A stretch of 64,000 nucleotides of DNA, from NCBI RefSeq assembly GCF_030056575.1, contig NZ_JASHHX010000016.1, positions 29,246 through 93,245 on the forward strand. The letters are read 5' to 3'. Source of the DNA: Rhodoblastus sp. 17X3. GTDB taxonomy: Bacteria; Pseudomonadota; Alphaproteobacteria; Rhizobiales; Beijerinckiaceae. The translations under genes and the position numbers were made by a program. The notes beneath the pieces are model-generated. The model saw only the letters and a program-made list of their open reading frames with translations. It did not search any database and was not told the origin of the DNA. Positions 52,405 to 62,074 of this stretch are shown here, piece by piece; the first letter of the stretch is position 1, and the number at the start of each line of letters is the position of its first letter.

Positions 52405-53202
52405 ATGACATTTCTGCCGGAGCTGACGAGCGCGGAGATCGAGCGCTACGCGCGTCACATCGTGCTGCGCGACATTGGCGGCGCCGGACAGCGCAAGCTG
52501 AAGGCGGCGAAGGTCTGCGTCATCGGCGCGGGCGGCCTTGGCGCGCCGCTGCTGCTTTATCTCGCGGCGGCGGGCGTGGGCGAAATTCACGTCATCGACG
52601 ACGATATCGTCTCCGCCTCCAATCTCCAGCGCCAGGTTCTTTTCGGCGAGCAGGATCTGGGGCGGCCCAAGGTCGAGGCGGCGGCGGACGCCCTGCGGCG
52701 GCTCAACCCGCTTGTGCGGGTCATTACCCATCAAGCGCGGCTGACGCCGGCCAATGTTAGGGAGCTGATCGAGGGCTGCGACATCGTCGCCGACGGCTCG
52801 GATAATTTCGACACGCGCTACACCGTCTCTGACGCCTGCTTTTACGCGAAAAAGCCGCTGGTCACGGCGGCGGTCGGGCAATTCGACGGCTCGCTGACCA
52901 CCTTGCGGCCTTTCGAGACGGGGCCGGATGGCCTGCCCAACCCGACCTATCGCTGCCTGTTTCCACACAAGCCGCCGCAGGGCAGCCTGCCGACCTGCGC
53001 GGAAGCCGGCGTGCTCGGCGCCCTGACCGGCATGGTCGGCGCGCTGATGGCGCTGGAAGTGGTGCGCGAAATCGTCGGCTTCGGCCAATCGATGGTCGGG
53101 AGGCTGGCCCTGTTCGACCTCGCCGCCATGCGCTTCGAAACGCTTTCCTATGGCTGGGACGAGGACAATCCGCTCAACGGACGCAGCGCGGCGGCGGAAT
53201 AG
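52405..53202 (+). CDS. moeB: MoeB/ThiF-family adenylyltransferase
   Basis: 265 residues: ERYARHIVLRDIGGAGQRKL, the nucleotide-binding VIGAGGLGAPLLLYLAAAGV, DDDIVSASNLQRQVLFGEQD, CDIVADGSDNFDTRYTVSDA and YRCLFPHKPPQGSLPTCAEA. It activates the C-terminus of MoaD or ThiS for sulfur transfer. Of the four zinc Cys in E. coli MoeB, only one of the first pair is evident (TYRC), and no C-terminal CxxC is seen, so the zinc site is probably absent. Start at ATG 52405 rather than TTG 52399. Confidence 0.92.
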   Translation: MTFLPELTSAEIERYARHIVLRDIGGAGQRKLKAAKVCVIGAGGLGAPLLLYLAAAGVGEIHVIDDDIVSASNLQRQVLFGEQDLGRPKVEAAADALRRLNPLVRVITHQARLTPANVRELIEGCDIVADGSDNFDTRYTVSDACFYAKKPLVTAAVGQFDGSLTTLRPFETGPDGLPNPTYRCLFPHKPPQGSLPTCAEAGVLGALTGMVGALMALEVVREIVGFGQSMVGRLALFDLAAMRFETLSYGWDEDNPLNGRSAAAE

Positions 53203-53221
53203 TTTTCCGCGCTGCTGGAAC

Positions 53222-53249
53222 GAAAACGCCCTCCCGCGAAGGAGGGCGT
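53222..53249 (-). terminator. Terminator between moeB and ridA
   Basis: 9-bp perfect stem (acgccctcc / ggagggcgt) with a 6-nt loop; on the minus strand it is followed by TTTTCG. It probably ends ridA and perhaps moeB transcription. Confidence 0.8.
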
Positions 53250-53283
53250 CAGGAACGAAGGCGACAACGTCGCGGCCAAACAA

Positions 53284-53637
53284 TCAAATGGTCGCGACCA
53301 CGGCGATTTCGACCTTGTATTCCGGGGCGACCAGCTTGGCTTCGACCGTGGCGCGGGCCGGGGTCTGGCCCTCGACCACCCAGGTGTCCCAGACCGAATT
53401 CATCTCGCCGAAGGTCGAAATGTCGGCCAGATAGATCGTCGCCATCATGATCCTGGTCTTGTCGGTGCCGGCTTCCGCGAGCAGGGCGTCGATCTGGGCG
53501 AGCACTTCAGCGGTCTGCGCGGCGACCGAGCCGCCGGCCGCCGTTTCCGCCACCTGACCGGCCAGATAGACGGCGTTGCCGCGGATCACGGCCTGGCTCA
53601 TGCGCTTGCCGGGCTTCAGTCGTTTCAAAGAGGGCAT
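53284..53637 (-). CDS. RidA family protein
   Basis: 117 residues: AVIRGNAVYLAGQVAETAAG, LAQIDALLAEAGTDKTRIMM, WVVEGQTPARATVEAKLVAP. The conserved Arg in PARATVE is the catalytic/substrate-binding Arg of imine deaminases. It protects PLP enzymes from 2-aminoacrylate. Monocistronic. Confidence 0.92.
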   Translation of the reverse strand: MPSLKRLKPGKRMSQAVIRGNAVYLAGQVAETAAGGSVAAQTAEVLAQIDALLAEAGTDKTRIMMATIYLADISTFGEMNSVWDTWVVEGQTPARATVEAKLVAPEYKVEIAVVATI

Positions 53638-53691
53638 GGTCTTTCCTTCCGCCGCTGAGGGCCTGATATGCGGCTTCCATACACCAGCGCG

Positions 53692-54285
53692 CTAATGTCC
53701 GCCATCCTTGGCGGGCGTTGCGTCAGGGTTGGCGGCGCTTTGGGCCTCCGATCCATGGTTGGCGGAGCCATGGGAAATGCGGTCGCTGAGCGCCAGCAGC
53801 ACGGCGGAAAGCACGAAGGACAGATGAATGCCGACGTTCCAGGCCAGGTCGCGGTCGCTGGTCCGCTCGAGATCCATGAAGACGCGCAGGGTCTGGATCG
53901 CGGAAATGGCCACGATGGAGGACATCAGCTTCAGTTTCAGGCCGCCGAAGTCGATCTGCGTCAGCCAGGTCGGACGGCTGGAGGCGCCGTCCGGCTCGAC
54001 CTTGGCGACAAAATTCTCGAAGCCGGACAAAATGACCAGCACGACCAGCGAGCTGGTCAGCGTCAGGTCGATCAGGCCGAGCGTGTCGAGCACGACGGTC
54101 GATTCTTCGGACCCGAAAGAGTCATGCAGCAGGTGCAACGAATGCTGCCCCGCCTTGATCAGCAGGATGACCATGGCCAAGGCGAGGGCGACGTAAAAGG
54201 GCGCCAGAAGCCAGCGGCTGGCGAACAAGATGTTCTGGATGAGCAGTTCGACCCGTTTACCGAAACGCACATTCCCGCCGTTCAT
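53692..54285 (-). CDS. YqhA/UPF0114 (TIGR00645) membrane protein
   Basis: 197 residues with four spans. NILFASRWLLAPFYVALALA, LGLIDLTLTSSLVVLVILSG, FENFVAK and LKLKLMSSIVAISAIQTLRV match the UPF0114 family. Function unknown. The start MNGGNVRFGK at 54285 is chosen because the upstream track extension is Arg-rich. It starts 29 bp after msrA and is probably co-transcribed with it. Confidence 0.9.
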   Translation of the reverse strand: MNGGNVRFGKRVELLIQNILFASRWLLAPFYVALALAMVILLIKAGQHSLHLLHDSFGSEESTVVLDTLGLIDLTLTSSLVVLVILSGFENFVAKVEPDGASSRPTWLTQIDFGGLKLKLMSSIVAISAIQTLRVFMDLERTSDRDLAWNVGIHLSFVLSAVLLALSDRISHGSANHGSEAQSAANPDATPAKDGGH

Positions 54286-54314
54286 GCCGTTCTCTCGCGC
54301 CCCGTGGTCGAAGA

Positions 54315-54965
54315 TCACAAGCCGACGCCGACGGGGCACGCGACGCCGCTGCCGGCGAGGCCGCAATAGCCTGCCGGATTTTTGGCAAGATATTGCTGAT
54401 GATAGGATTCGGCAAAGTAAAATTCCCCGGCCGGGCGTATTTCCGTGGTGATCGCGCCACGACCGTGAGCGGAAAGAGCCTGCTGGTAAAGCTCTTTCGA
54501 TTTTCCGGCCGCCTTCAGCTGTTCATCACTGGTCGTATAGATCGCGGACCGATATTGCGTGCCGACATCATTGCCCTGACGCATGCCCTGGGTCGGATCA
54601 TGCGATTCCCAAAACAGCGCGAGCAGGCGCGAAAGTTCGATTTTTTTCGGGTCATAGACGACCAGAACGACTTCCGCATGTCCGGTGAGGCCGGAACAGG
54701 TCTCCTCATAGGTCGGATTGGGCGTCGCGCCGCCGCTATATCCGACGGCGGTGACATAGACGCCGTCGCCCGCCTGCCAGAAACGGCGCTCGGCGCCCCA
54801 GAAGCAGCCCATGCCGAACAGGATGCGCTCCAAACCATCCGGAAAAGGCGGGGCAAGGTCGCGGCCACTGACGCAATGTTTCGCCGCAGTCGGGATCGGC
54901 TCCGCCCGGCCGGGCAGGGCTTCGGCGGCCGTGGGGACTTGCAGTTTCTTGCGCGAGAAGAACAT
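54315..54965 (-). CDS. msrA: Peptide-methionine (S)-S-oxide reductase
   Basis: 216 residues. Active-site [13 protein letters not shown] carries the catalytic Cys; [20 protein letters not shown] and [20 protein letters not shown] follow, and the recycling Cys lie in [18 protein letters not shown]. It repairs oxidised methionine with thioredoxin. Cytoplasmic. The 135-bp gap to the divergent LysR gene holds both promoters. Confidence 0.95.
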   Translation of the reverse strand: MFFSRKKLQVPTAAEALPGRAEPIPTAAKHCVSGRDLAPPFPDGLERILFGMGCFWGAERRFWQAGDGVYVTAVGYSGGATPNPTYEETCSGLTGHAEVVLVVYDPKKIELSRLLALFWESHDPTQGMRQGNDVGTQYRSAIYTTSDEQLKAAGKSKELYQQALSAHGRGAITTEIRPAGEFYFAESYHQQYLAKNPAGYCGLAGSGVACPVGVGL

Positions 54966-55100
54966 GGCGCCCTCCGGGGATGTGCAAAATTCGGATTTTC
55001 CCAGATTTGGGGATGACGGGATGAATTGACGAGTCCTCCCGCGAATTTTCACGCTATAAGCGCGGAAAGAAAAAAATGCGCTGAAGAAAACGGGGACGGA

Positions 55101-55991
55101 ATGGACTGGGACAAGTTGCGTGTGTTTCACGCCGTCGCTGCGGCTGGCTCCTTCACGCATGCCGGCGAGACGCTGCGCCTGAGCCAGTCGGCCGTCAGCC
55201 GGCAGGTCGCCGCGCTGGAATATGATCTCAAGACGCCGCTGTTCCATCGCCATGCGCGCGGGCTGCTGCTGACAGAGCAGGGCGAAATCCTGTTCCGCAC
55301 CGTTCAGGAGGTGCTGAGCAAGCTGGAAAGCGCGCGCGTGCGGCTCTCGGATGCGCGCGACAAGCCGCATGGCCGGCTCAAGGTCACCGCCAACACCGGC
55401 CTCGGCGCCGCCTGGCTGGCGCCGCGCCTGGCCGATTTCCGCGATCTCTATCCCGATATCGAAGTGGTGGTGATCCTCACCGACGACGAGCTGGATCTCT
55501 CGATGCGCGAGGCCGACGTCGCCCTGCGCCTGTGGGAGCCGACCCAGGGCGACCTGATCCGCCGCCGCCTGTTCACGGTGCATTATTCCGCCTATGCCTC
55601 GCGCGGCTATCTGCAGCGTTTCGCCGCGCCGCGCAACGCGAGCGACCTCGACGCTCATCGCGTCGTCGCCTTCGGCGTCACCGGCGCGCCCTATCTGCGT
55701 AATCTCAACCTGCTGCTCACGTTGGGGCGCGAGGTCAAGAACCCGCGCGAGCCGGTGCTTTCAATCAATAATCTCTTCGCGATGATGCGGGCCATCGAGC
55801 AGGGCGCGGGCATCGGCGTGCTGCCCGATTATGTGGTAGGCGAAAATTCGCCTCTGACGCGGCTCGATCTTGGCGCGGAAATGCCGACTTTCGATTGCTG
55901 GCTCGCCTATCCCGAGGAGATGAAGACGGTGGCGCGCGTCCAGGTCTTTCGCGACTTTCTCGTCGCCAATGCGCCGATGTGGCGGCATTGA
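55101..55991 (+). CDS. LysR-family transcriptional regulator
   Basis: 296 residues. Winged HTH ([40 protein letters not shown]) and a periplasmic-binding-like effector domain ([37 protein letters not shown]). It is divergent from msrA and may control it. The start at ATG 55101 gives the usual MDWDKLRVF opening; the effector is unknown. Confidence 0.9.
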   Translation: MDWDKLRVFHAVAAAGSFTHAGETLRLSQSAVSRQVAALEYDLKTPLFHRHARGLLLTEQGEILFRTVQEVLSKLESARVRLSDARDKPHGRLKVTANTGLGAAWLAPRLADFRDLYPDIEVVVILTDDELDLSMREADVALRLWEPTQGDLIRRRLFTVHYSAYASRGYLQRFAAPRNASDLDAHRVVAFGVTGAPYLRNLNLLLTLGREVKNPREPVLSINNLFAMMRAIEQGAGIGVLPDYVVGENSPLTRLDLGAEMPTFDCWLAYPEEMKTVARVQVFRDFLVANAPMWRH

Positions 55992-56007
55992 CGGCGACGG
56001 AGGCTCC

Positions 56008-56259
56008 ATGATTCCGACCTCTCTACTGACTTGTCCGAACTGCGGCCATCGCTCACGCGAAACCATGCCTACAGACGCTTGCCAGTTTTTCTACGAGTGC
56101 AAGTCCTGCGGCGTGGTCCTGAAGCCGAAGCCCGGCGACTGCTGCGTCTTCTGTTCCTATGGCGACACGCCCTGTCCGCCTGTCCAGGCGGGCGGTTCGG
56201 TTTGCCGCGGCGCAGCCATTGACGCCAAATCCGGGGATGACAAGGAGGCGAGCGACTGA
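56008..56259 (+). CDS. GDCCVxC-domain protein
   Basis: 83 residues with five clustered Cys groups: LLTCPNCGHRSRETMPTDAC, YECKSCGVVLKPKPGDCCVF and CSYGDTPCPP. The GDCCVFC motif gives the family its name; some relatives use selenocysteine. Redox or metal (possibly mercury/zinc) binding is likely; role unknown. Start at 56008 with an ACGGAGG ribosome-binding site. Its TGA overlaps the CTG start of the Crp/Fnr gene. Confidence 0.87.
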   Translation: MIPTSLLTCPNCGHRSRETMPTDACQFFYECKSCGVVLKPKPGDCCVFCSYGDTPCPPVQAGGSVCRGAAIDAKSGDDKEASD

Positions 56260-56972
56260 AGCCCGAACACGAATCCTCCTGGCTCGACGCCTTTGCGCCC
56301 TTTGGCCGCCTCGCGGCGCCGGCGCGCGAAGCGTTGGCGCATCTGGTCGAGCTCACCGTTCCGCGCGGAAAAATCCTGTTCGCGCCCGGCTCGTCTTGCC
56401 AGGGCTTCGTGCTGCTGCTCGAAGGCGTCGCGCGCGTCAGCGTCACGGCGGCGAATGGCCGCCGCTTGCTGCTCTATCGCGTGTCGCCAGGCGAAACCTG
56501 CGTCCAGACCACGCTTTGCCTGATGGGCGGGCTGGAATATTCCGCCGAAGGGGCGGCCGAAACGGATCTGCGGCTGGTTGTGGTCCCGCCGGTCTTGTTC
56601 GAACGGCTGCTGCGCGAATCGCCGGATTTCGCCCGTTTCGTCTTCGAGCGTTTTGGCGCGCGCCTCGCGGAAATGACGCGGCTGATCGAAACCATCGCCT
56701 TTCTGCGCGTGGACGCCCGCCTGGCCGCAGCCCTGCTCGCCCGCGCCGACGGAGAAGGCGAACTCGGCGCAACCCACCAGGACCTCGCCGAGGACATTGG
56801 CGCCGCGCGCGAAGTGGTGAGCCGCCAGCTCGCGGAATTCCAGCGCGCCGGGCTGCTGCGGCTCGGGCGAGGGCGTATCTGCCTCGCCGACCGCAAGGCT
56901 CTCGCCGATCTCGCATCAGCCGATCTGGCTTGCGTGACCCATGTCACCGACTTTTCGCGCGGGATGTCCTAA
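56256..56972 (+). CDS. Crp/Fnr-family regulator with probable CTG start
   Basis: 238 residues: a cyclic-nucleotide-binding-like N-domain (WLDAFAPFGRLAAPAREALA, VPRGKILFAPGSSCQGFVLL) and a C-terminal winged helix whose recognition helix reads DIGAAREVVSRQLAEFQRAG. The E-x-x-S-R pattern (EVVSR) is that of FNR/FixK, which read TTGAT half sites. It lacks the N-terminal four-Cys cluster of FNR. No ATG/GTG exists upstream of the conserved N-terminus; a CTG at 56256 has AAGGAGG 7 nt upstream and overlaps the previous stop. The TTG at 56334 would delete the first 26 residues. Confidence 0.85.
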   Translation: MKPEHESSWLDAFAPFGRLAAPAREALAHLVELTVPRGKILFAPGSSCQGFVLLLEGVARVSVTAANGRRLLLYRVSPGETCVQTTLCLMGGLEYSAEGAAETDLRLVVVPPVLFERLLRESPDFARFVFERFGARLAEMTRLIETIAFLRVDARLAAALLARADGEGELGATHQDLAEDIGAAREVVSRQLAEFQRAGLLRLGRGRICLADRKALADLASADLACVTHVTDFSRGMS

Positions 56973-57012
56973 GATTGAAGTTCGGAACAAGGAGAACCCG
57001 AAGGAGAACCCC

Positions 57013-57201
57013 ATGACCGCGAATGTCGGAAGCCTCGATCGCATGTTGCGAATCCTCGTCGGCCTCATCCTCATCGCCTGCGTCTTCGTCGGCCCGCAGA
57101 CTCCGTGGGGCTGGGTGGGACTCGTCCCGCTGCTCACGGGCGTCGTGCGCTTTTGCCCGGCCTATACGCTGCTGGGGTTCAACAGCTGCGAGCGGAAATA
57201 A
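57013..57201 (+). CDS. DUF2892 (YgaP-like) membrane protein
   Basis: 62 residues: NVGSLDRMLRILVGLILIAC then GWVGLVPLLTGVVRFCPAYT and LLGFNSC. Two spans; the RFCPAYxLLG motif is diagnostic. These are membrane parts of rhodanese-linked sulfur proteins. It lies 40 bp after the Crp/Fnr gene in one operon with GDCCVxC. Confidence 0.92.
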   Translation: MTANVGSLDRMLRILVGLILIACVFVGPQTPWGWVGLVPLLTGVVRFCPAYTLLGFNSCERK

Positions 57202-57204
57202 CTC

Positions 57205-58245
57205 TCAGACCACGTCTTCCGGCGCGAGCGCGCAGGCCAGTTCCGGATGGATCTCGATCTGGAACGTGGCGTGATTGATCTTGAACGCCCGGGCGAGATC
57301 CGCCGAGAGGTCGTGCAGGAAGGAATCGCCGGGATGCCCGCCGGGCATCACCAAATGGCAGGTCAGCGCGATCTCGGTCGTGCTGATCGGCCAGATGTGC
57401 AGATCATGCAGGGCGGAAACGCCCGGACGCTTGCCCAGGAAGGCGCGGACCTTGTCCGGGTCGATATGGGCCGGCGCCGCCGCCATGGACATGGACAGCG
57501 ATTCCCGCAGCAGGCCCCAGGTGCCCCAGACGATCACGGCGTTGATGGCGAGGCTGACGACAGGATCGAGCCAGAGCCAGCCGGTGAGCAGGATCAGCAA
57601 GCCGACGAGCACCACGCCCGCCGAGACGAGCGCATCGGCCGCCATGTGCAGGAAGGCCCCGCGCAGATTGATGTCGGTCTTGCCGCCGGAGGCGAACAGC
57701 CAGGCGGTGACGCCGTTGATCGCGATGCCGATGGCCGCGACGATCATCACTGTCCGCCCGGCGACAGGCTCCGGCGCGCCAAGACGCTGGACCGCCTCCA
57801 GCGAAATCGCCCCGACCGTGATGAGCAGGAAGACCGCGTTAAAGAGGGCGGCAAGGATCGAGGAGCTGCGCAGGCCATAGGAAAAGCGCGGCGTCGGCGT
57901 GCGTTTCACCAGTTCGCTGGCGAGCCAGGCGACCGCGAGGCCGAGCACGTCGGAGAGATTGTGCCCGGCGTCGGCGAGCAGGGCCATGGAATTGCTGAGG
58001 AAGCCATAGACGGCTTCGATCACGACGAAGGCGACATTCAGTCCGATGCCGATGGCGAAGGCCGTGCCGAAGCTCGCCGGCGCGTGAACATGGCCGTGGC
58101 CATGGCTGTGGCGGTGGCCCGAGCATCCTTCGGAATGGTCATGAGAGCCATGATCATATCGCGCGTGATCGTGGTCATGCGAGGCATGATCCTGATGATC
58201 ATGTCCGTGATGCTCCTGATCGTGGCCGCCAGTTTCGCCGCTCAT
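57205..58245 (-). CDS. Cation diffusion facilitator (CzcD/ZitB-like)
   Basis: 346 residues. A very His-rich N-terminus (HDQEHHGHDHQDHASHDHDH and more), six spans, and the metal sites ADAGHNLSDVLG (H-x3-D) and HMAADALVSAGV. A cytoplasmic C-domain with ALHDLHIWPISTTEIALTCH follows. Exports Zn(II), Co(II) or Cd(II) with proton exchange. Start at 58245, after a long Arg-rich false extension. Monocistronic; convergent with DUF2892 (3 bp). Confidence 0.95.
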   Translation of the reverse strand: MSGETGGHDQEHHGHDHQDHASHDHDHARYDHGSHDHSEGCSGHRHSHGHGHVHAPASFGTAFAIGIGLNVAFVVIEAVYGFLSNSMALLADAGHNLSDVLGLAVAWLASELVKRTPTPRFSYGLRSSSILAALFNAVFLLITVGAISLEAVQRLGAPEPVAGRTVMIVAAIGIAINGVTAWLFASGGKTDINLRGAFLHMAADALVSAGVVLVGLLILLTGWLWLDPVVSLAINAVIVWGTWGLLRESLSMSMAAAPAHIDPDKVRAFLGKRPGVSALHDLHIWPISTTEIALTCHLVMPGGHPGDSFLHDLSADLARAFKINHATFQIEIHPELACALAPEDVV

Positions 58246-58342
58246 TGCTCCCGCCTTTCCCACCACGAGGATAGACCGCGCCGCGCTGGATGGATCAAGG
58301 GCGAATCGAACGGTCCGCCGTCGCGAGCGCGAATTTGGCCGA

Positions 58343-59440
<1,098 letters not shown>

Positions 59441-59607
59441 GGGAACGCTCGCCGGTTGGAATTGAGGAATTGTCGGGCCGTATGCGGCCCGCGTGGCCAA
59501 AAGGCAAGCCCAACTTGGCGAATGGGCGGCGCAGAAAGCCGTGCGCGCTGGCCATATTTCTGTCACGGGAGGTTGCGAAAAGGCGCGTTCTCGCAGAATA
59601 GGACGGT

Positions 59608-59991
59608 ATGAAACAGCTTTTCGCCTTCCATGTTTCTCTTCGCGGCGCCGGCCTGACGCTGGCGGTCGCCGCTTGCCTCGCGCTCGGCCTCGCCTCTTCG
59701 CCGGCGGGGGCGGAGCAATGCGCGCGCGGCCAGATTTTCTGGAAGTCCAAAAAAACCTGCGTGGACAAGGCGGAAGCGGCCAAGCTCGGCTTTTATCACG
59801 GCCCGGTTCCCGCCCAGAACAAGACGGGCGACAAGGCGGAGCCGGAGACGCCGGCCGCGGAAGAGCCGGCCGCCGCCGCCGTGACGCCGCCTGAGCCCGA
59901 TCCCGCCGCCGTCCAGCCCGCAGCCGCCATCGCGCCGAAGCCGTCGCCCTATGGAGAGCTGGTGCTTGAGGAATTCGCCAAAGCCAAGTGA
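59608..59991 (+). CDS. Small secreted protein with two Cys, Pro/Ala-rich tail
   Basis: 127 residues: signal peptide (LTLAVAACLALGLASSPAGA), mature start EQCARGQIFWKSKKTCVDKA, then a Pro/Glu/Ala-rich low-complexity tail ending in FAKAK. The GQIFWKSKKTCVDKAEAAKL core recurs in small exported alphaproteobacterial proteins; function unknown. Its stop sits inside a 15-bp repeat array. Confidence 0.7.
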   Translation: MKQLFAFHVSLRGAGLTLAVAACLALGLASSPAGAEQCARGQIFWKSKKTCVDKAEAAKLGFYHGPVPAQNKTGDKAEPETPAAEEPAAAAVTPPEPDPAAVQPAAAIAPKPSPYGELVLEEFAKAK

Positions 59992-60037
59992 ACCGAGGCT
60001 AACTTGGCCGAAGCGAACTTAACCGAAGCTAACTTGG
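59978..60037. repeat. 15-bp imperfect tandem repeat, four units
   Basis: Units at 59978, 59993, 60008 and 60023, each close to CCGAAGCTAACTTGG; the last three agree at 12 or more of 15 positions and the first at 11. It begins in the last codons of the preceding gene and ends 54 bp before ychJ. Confidence 0.8.
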
Positions 60038-60090
60038 CCAAAATGATTGTTGTCGTTGCATGACGCGCGAAATCGGCTAAAACCCGCGCC

Positions 60091-60603
60091 ATGACCGAAC
60101 AAACCTGCCCCTGCCGCGCCCTGGCGCAAGACAAGCTCGCTTTCGCCGATTGCTGCGGCCCCTATCTCGCCCGGACGAAATTTCCGCCGACGGCGGAAGC
60201 CCTGATGCGCTCGCGCTACAGCGCCTTCGCCCAGGGAGACGTCGATTATCTGTTCGACACGCTGGCGGACGACCAGCGCACGGATTTCGACCGCGCCGCG
60301 ACGAGCGACTGGGCGAAGAAATCCGAATGGCTCGGCCTCGACATCCTCGCCACGGAACAGGGCCAGGAAGGCGACCAGACCGGCGTGGTGAGCTTCGCCG
60401 CCCATTTCAATCGCGACGGCAAGAAACTGACCCACAAGGAGCGGTCCCTGTTCGGGCGCGACGGCGAGGGCCGCTGGCGTTTCGCGCGGGAACTGCCGAT
60501 GAAGGGCGAGACGGTCGTGCGCGGCGCGCAGCCCGGCCGCAACGATCCCTGTCCCTGCGGATCGGGCAAGAAATACAAGAAGTGTTGCGGCGCGGCCGCC
60601 TGA
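60091..60603 (+). CDS. YchJ-family protein with SEC-C motif
   Basis: 170 residues: [20 protein letters not shown] and [19 protein letters not shown] at the N-terminus (YchJ signature), and the C-terminal zinc finger [20 protein letters not shown] (SEC-C). Function unknown; zinc-binding. Confidence 0.92.
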   Translation: MTEQTCPCRALAQDKLAFADCCGPYLARTKFPPTAEALMRSRYSAFAQGDVDYLFDTLADDQRTDFDRAATSDWAKKSEWLGLDILATEQGQEGDQTGVVSFAAHFNRDGKKLTHKERSLFGRDGEGRWRFARELPMKGETVVRGAQPGRNDPCPCGSGKKYKKCCGAAA

Positions 60604-60616
60604 GGGCTTGTCGCCG

Positions 60617-61564
60617 TTAACGTGCGCTGGGGCGGCGGTTCCCGGCCGCTTCGAGCCGCCAAAGCGCGGACTGCACGGATAGCGACAGGAAATCGCCGAA
60701 CAGTTCGAACACCGCGCGCTCGTTGATGTTCAGGCTGCGCGGCTGGCGATCATGCGCCAACAGCAGGCCCCAAAGCGCGCCCTCGACCCGGATCGGCATA
60801 GCAAGCAGCGCGGCGAAGCCCGCCGTGGCGGAGCGCGCGGCTTCATCGGCGGTCGCGGCGCGCAAATGGGCCAGGGCGAGACCGGGCGCGGGAGCGCCGA
60901 TCAGTTCGACAGGCGGAGCGGCGCAATCGGACAGGAAGCGTAGCCGCGCATCCAGATACAAAGCGCGGGCCTCGGCCGAAAAATCCGCCGATAGGGCCGC
61001 GTTCTGCGCCGCGTCGGGCCAGTCCGGATGCTTATGCTGGGCGAGCGTGTGGGCCGCGCCTTCCGGCGTGATCCGCAGGATCGTGACGCAATCCCATTGC
61101 AGCACGGAAAAGACCAGCCGCGCCGCCATCAGCGCCAGTTTGTCGAGGCTGTCGGAGCGGGAAAGGCGGTCGATCAGGGCGCGCGCGCGGTCGAGCGCGT
61201 CGAAATCGTGCACGGCCGCGCGTTCGATCTCGATGATCGTCCGCTCGCCGGCGCCATGGACCGCGAAATCGAAGGCGCCTTCGCAACCCGCGATGGGGCG
61301 GAAGGGCAGCAGCGAGGGGCGCGGCGCGGCGCTTGCGCGCGAAAGGGCGTTGCGCAGGGCGTGCGACGTTTCCGAACCCACGAGATCGCGCAGCGCGGCG
61401 CCGAGGAATACGCCATTCCTTGCCGGAAGTAGTTCGGCGAGATTGGCGGAATGGCCCACCGCATGCGCGGCCTGGGCGTCGCAGACGATCGCCCAGCCGC
61501 GCGGCTGGATCGCCGCGGCGGATGGCGTGGAGCGCTGCGAATCCTGACTGCCGCCATTTGCCAT
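60617..61564 (-). CDS. Degenerate phytochrome-like PAS-GAF sensor protein
   Basis: 315 residues. The N-part resembles the phytochrome PAS_2 domain (AAAIQPRGWAIVCDAQAAHA, where bacteriophytochromes have IQPHG), and the second half a GAF domain (WDCVTILRITPEGAAHTLAQ, LPADF-like LSADFSAEARALYLDARLRF, VEGALWGLLLAHDRQPRSLN). There is no PHY domain or histidine kinase. The N-terminal biliverdin Cys, the SDIP motif and the SPxH His are not evident, so it probably does not bind a bilin. Signalling output unknown. Confidence 0.75.
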   Translation of the reverse strand: MANGGSQDSQRSTPSAAAIQPRGWAIVCDAQAAHAVGHSANLAELLPARNGVFLGAALRDLVGSETSHALRNALSRASAAPRPSLLPFRPIAGCEGAFDFAVHGAGERTIIEIERAAVHDFDALDRARALIDRLSRSDSLDKLALMAARLVFSVLQWDCVTILRITPEGAAHTLAQHKHPDWPDAAQNAALSADFSAEARALYLDARLRFLSDCAAPPVELIGAPAPGLALAHLRAATADEAARSATAGFAALLAMPIRVEGALWGLLLAHDRQPRSLNINERAVFELFGDFLSLSVQSALWRLEAAGNRRPSAR

Positions 61565-61720
61565 GAAAAGCTCCTTCGCGCGCAGCCAGGCCGCGATTCG
61601 GCTTTGCCGGGATAAGGTTAAGAAAGCGTTGCATTTTAGATACGTCAGATTTTTTTTTGAAACTTTTTTCGCTTCTCTGCGTTAAAGGCTTGTCAGGCGG
61701 CCAGTGCGGAGGGTGTGGCC

Positions 61721-61996
61721 ATGCGGGGGTTGGATCGGCAGCTTTTTCGTTTCGTTCTCGTTCTGGCGCTCGGAGCGGGTCTGGCGGCGGTGGCCGCGCA
61801 GCCGCAAAAGCCGAAACTCGCCACTCGGGAAACACCCGCTCCTGTCATCCTCGTGGCCGCATATGAAAGCGCGCCGCCGCCGGCGATCGAAGCTGGAGCG
61901 CGCGTGGACCAGTGCTCGCTCAACCCGCGCGACTACCGCGACGACCGCAGTTCGGACAAGAACGGCAAGAAGCGGAAAGTCGTTGTATGCGGCTGA
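61721..61996 (+). CDS. Small secreted protein
   Basis: 91 residues: signal peptide (FRFVLVLALGAGLAAVAAQP), then a mature part with two Cys and a Lys/Asp-rich end (CSLNPRDYRDDRSSDKNGKK). ATG at 61721 with GGAGGG 7 nt upstream is preferred to GTG 61715. No family recognised. A terminator follows. Confidence 0.65.
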   Translation: MRGLDRQLFRFVLVLALGAGLAAVAAQPQKPKLATRETPAPVILVAAYESAPPPAIEAGARVDQCSLNPRDYRDDRSSDKNGKKRKVVVCG

Positions 61997-62041
61997 TGTC
62001 CTTCAGCGGAGGGGTCAGGCTGGCTGGTGAGCGCTGCTAAA

Positions 62042-62067
62042 GGCCCGCGAACAGCGGGTCTTTTTTT
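62042..62067 (+). terminator. Terminator after the small secreted protein gene
   Basis: 7-bp stem (ggcccgc / gcgggtc, one G-T pair) with loop GAACA, then seven T. It also reads, less well, on the minus strand behind the polysaccharide deacetylase gene. Confidence 0.85.
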
Positions 62068-62074
62068 GTGCGGC

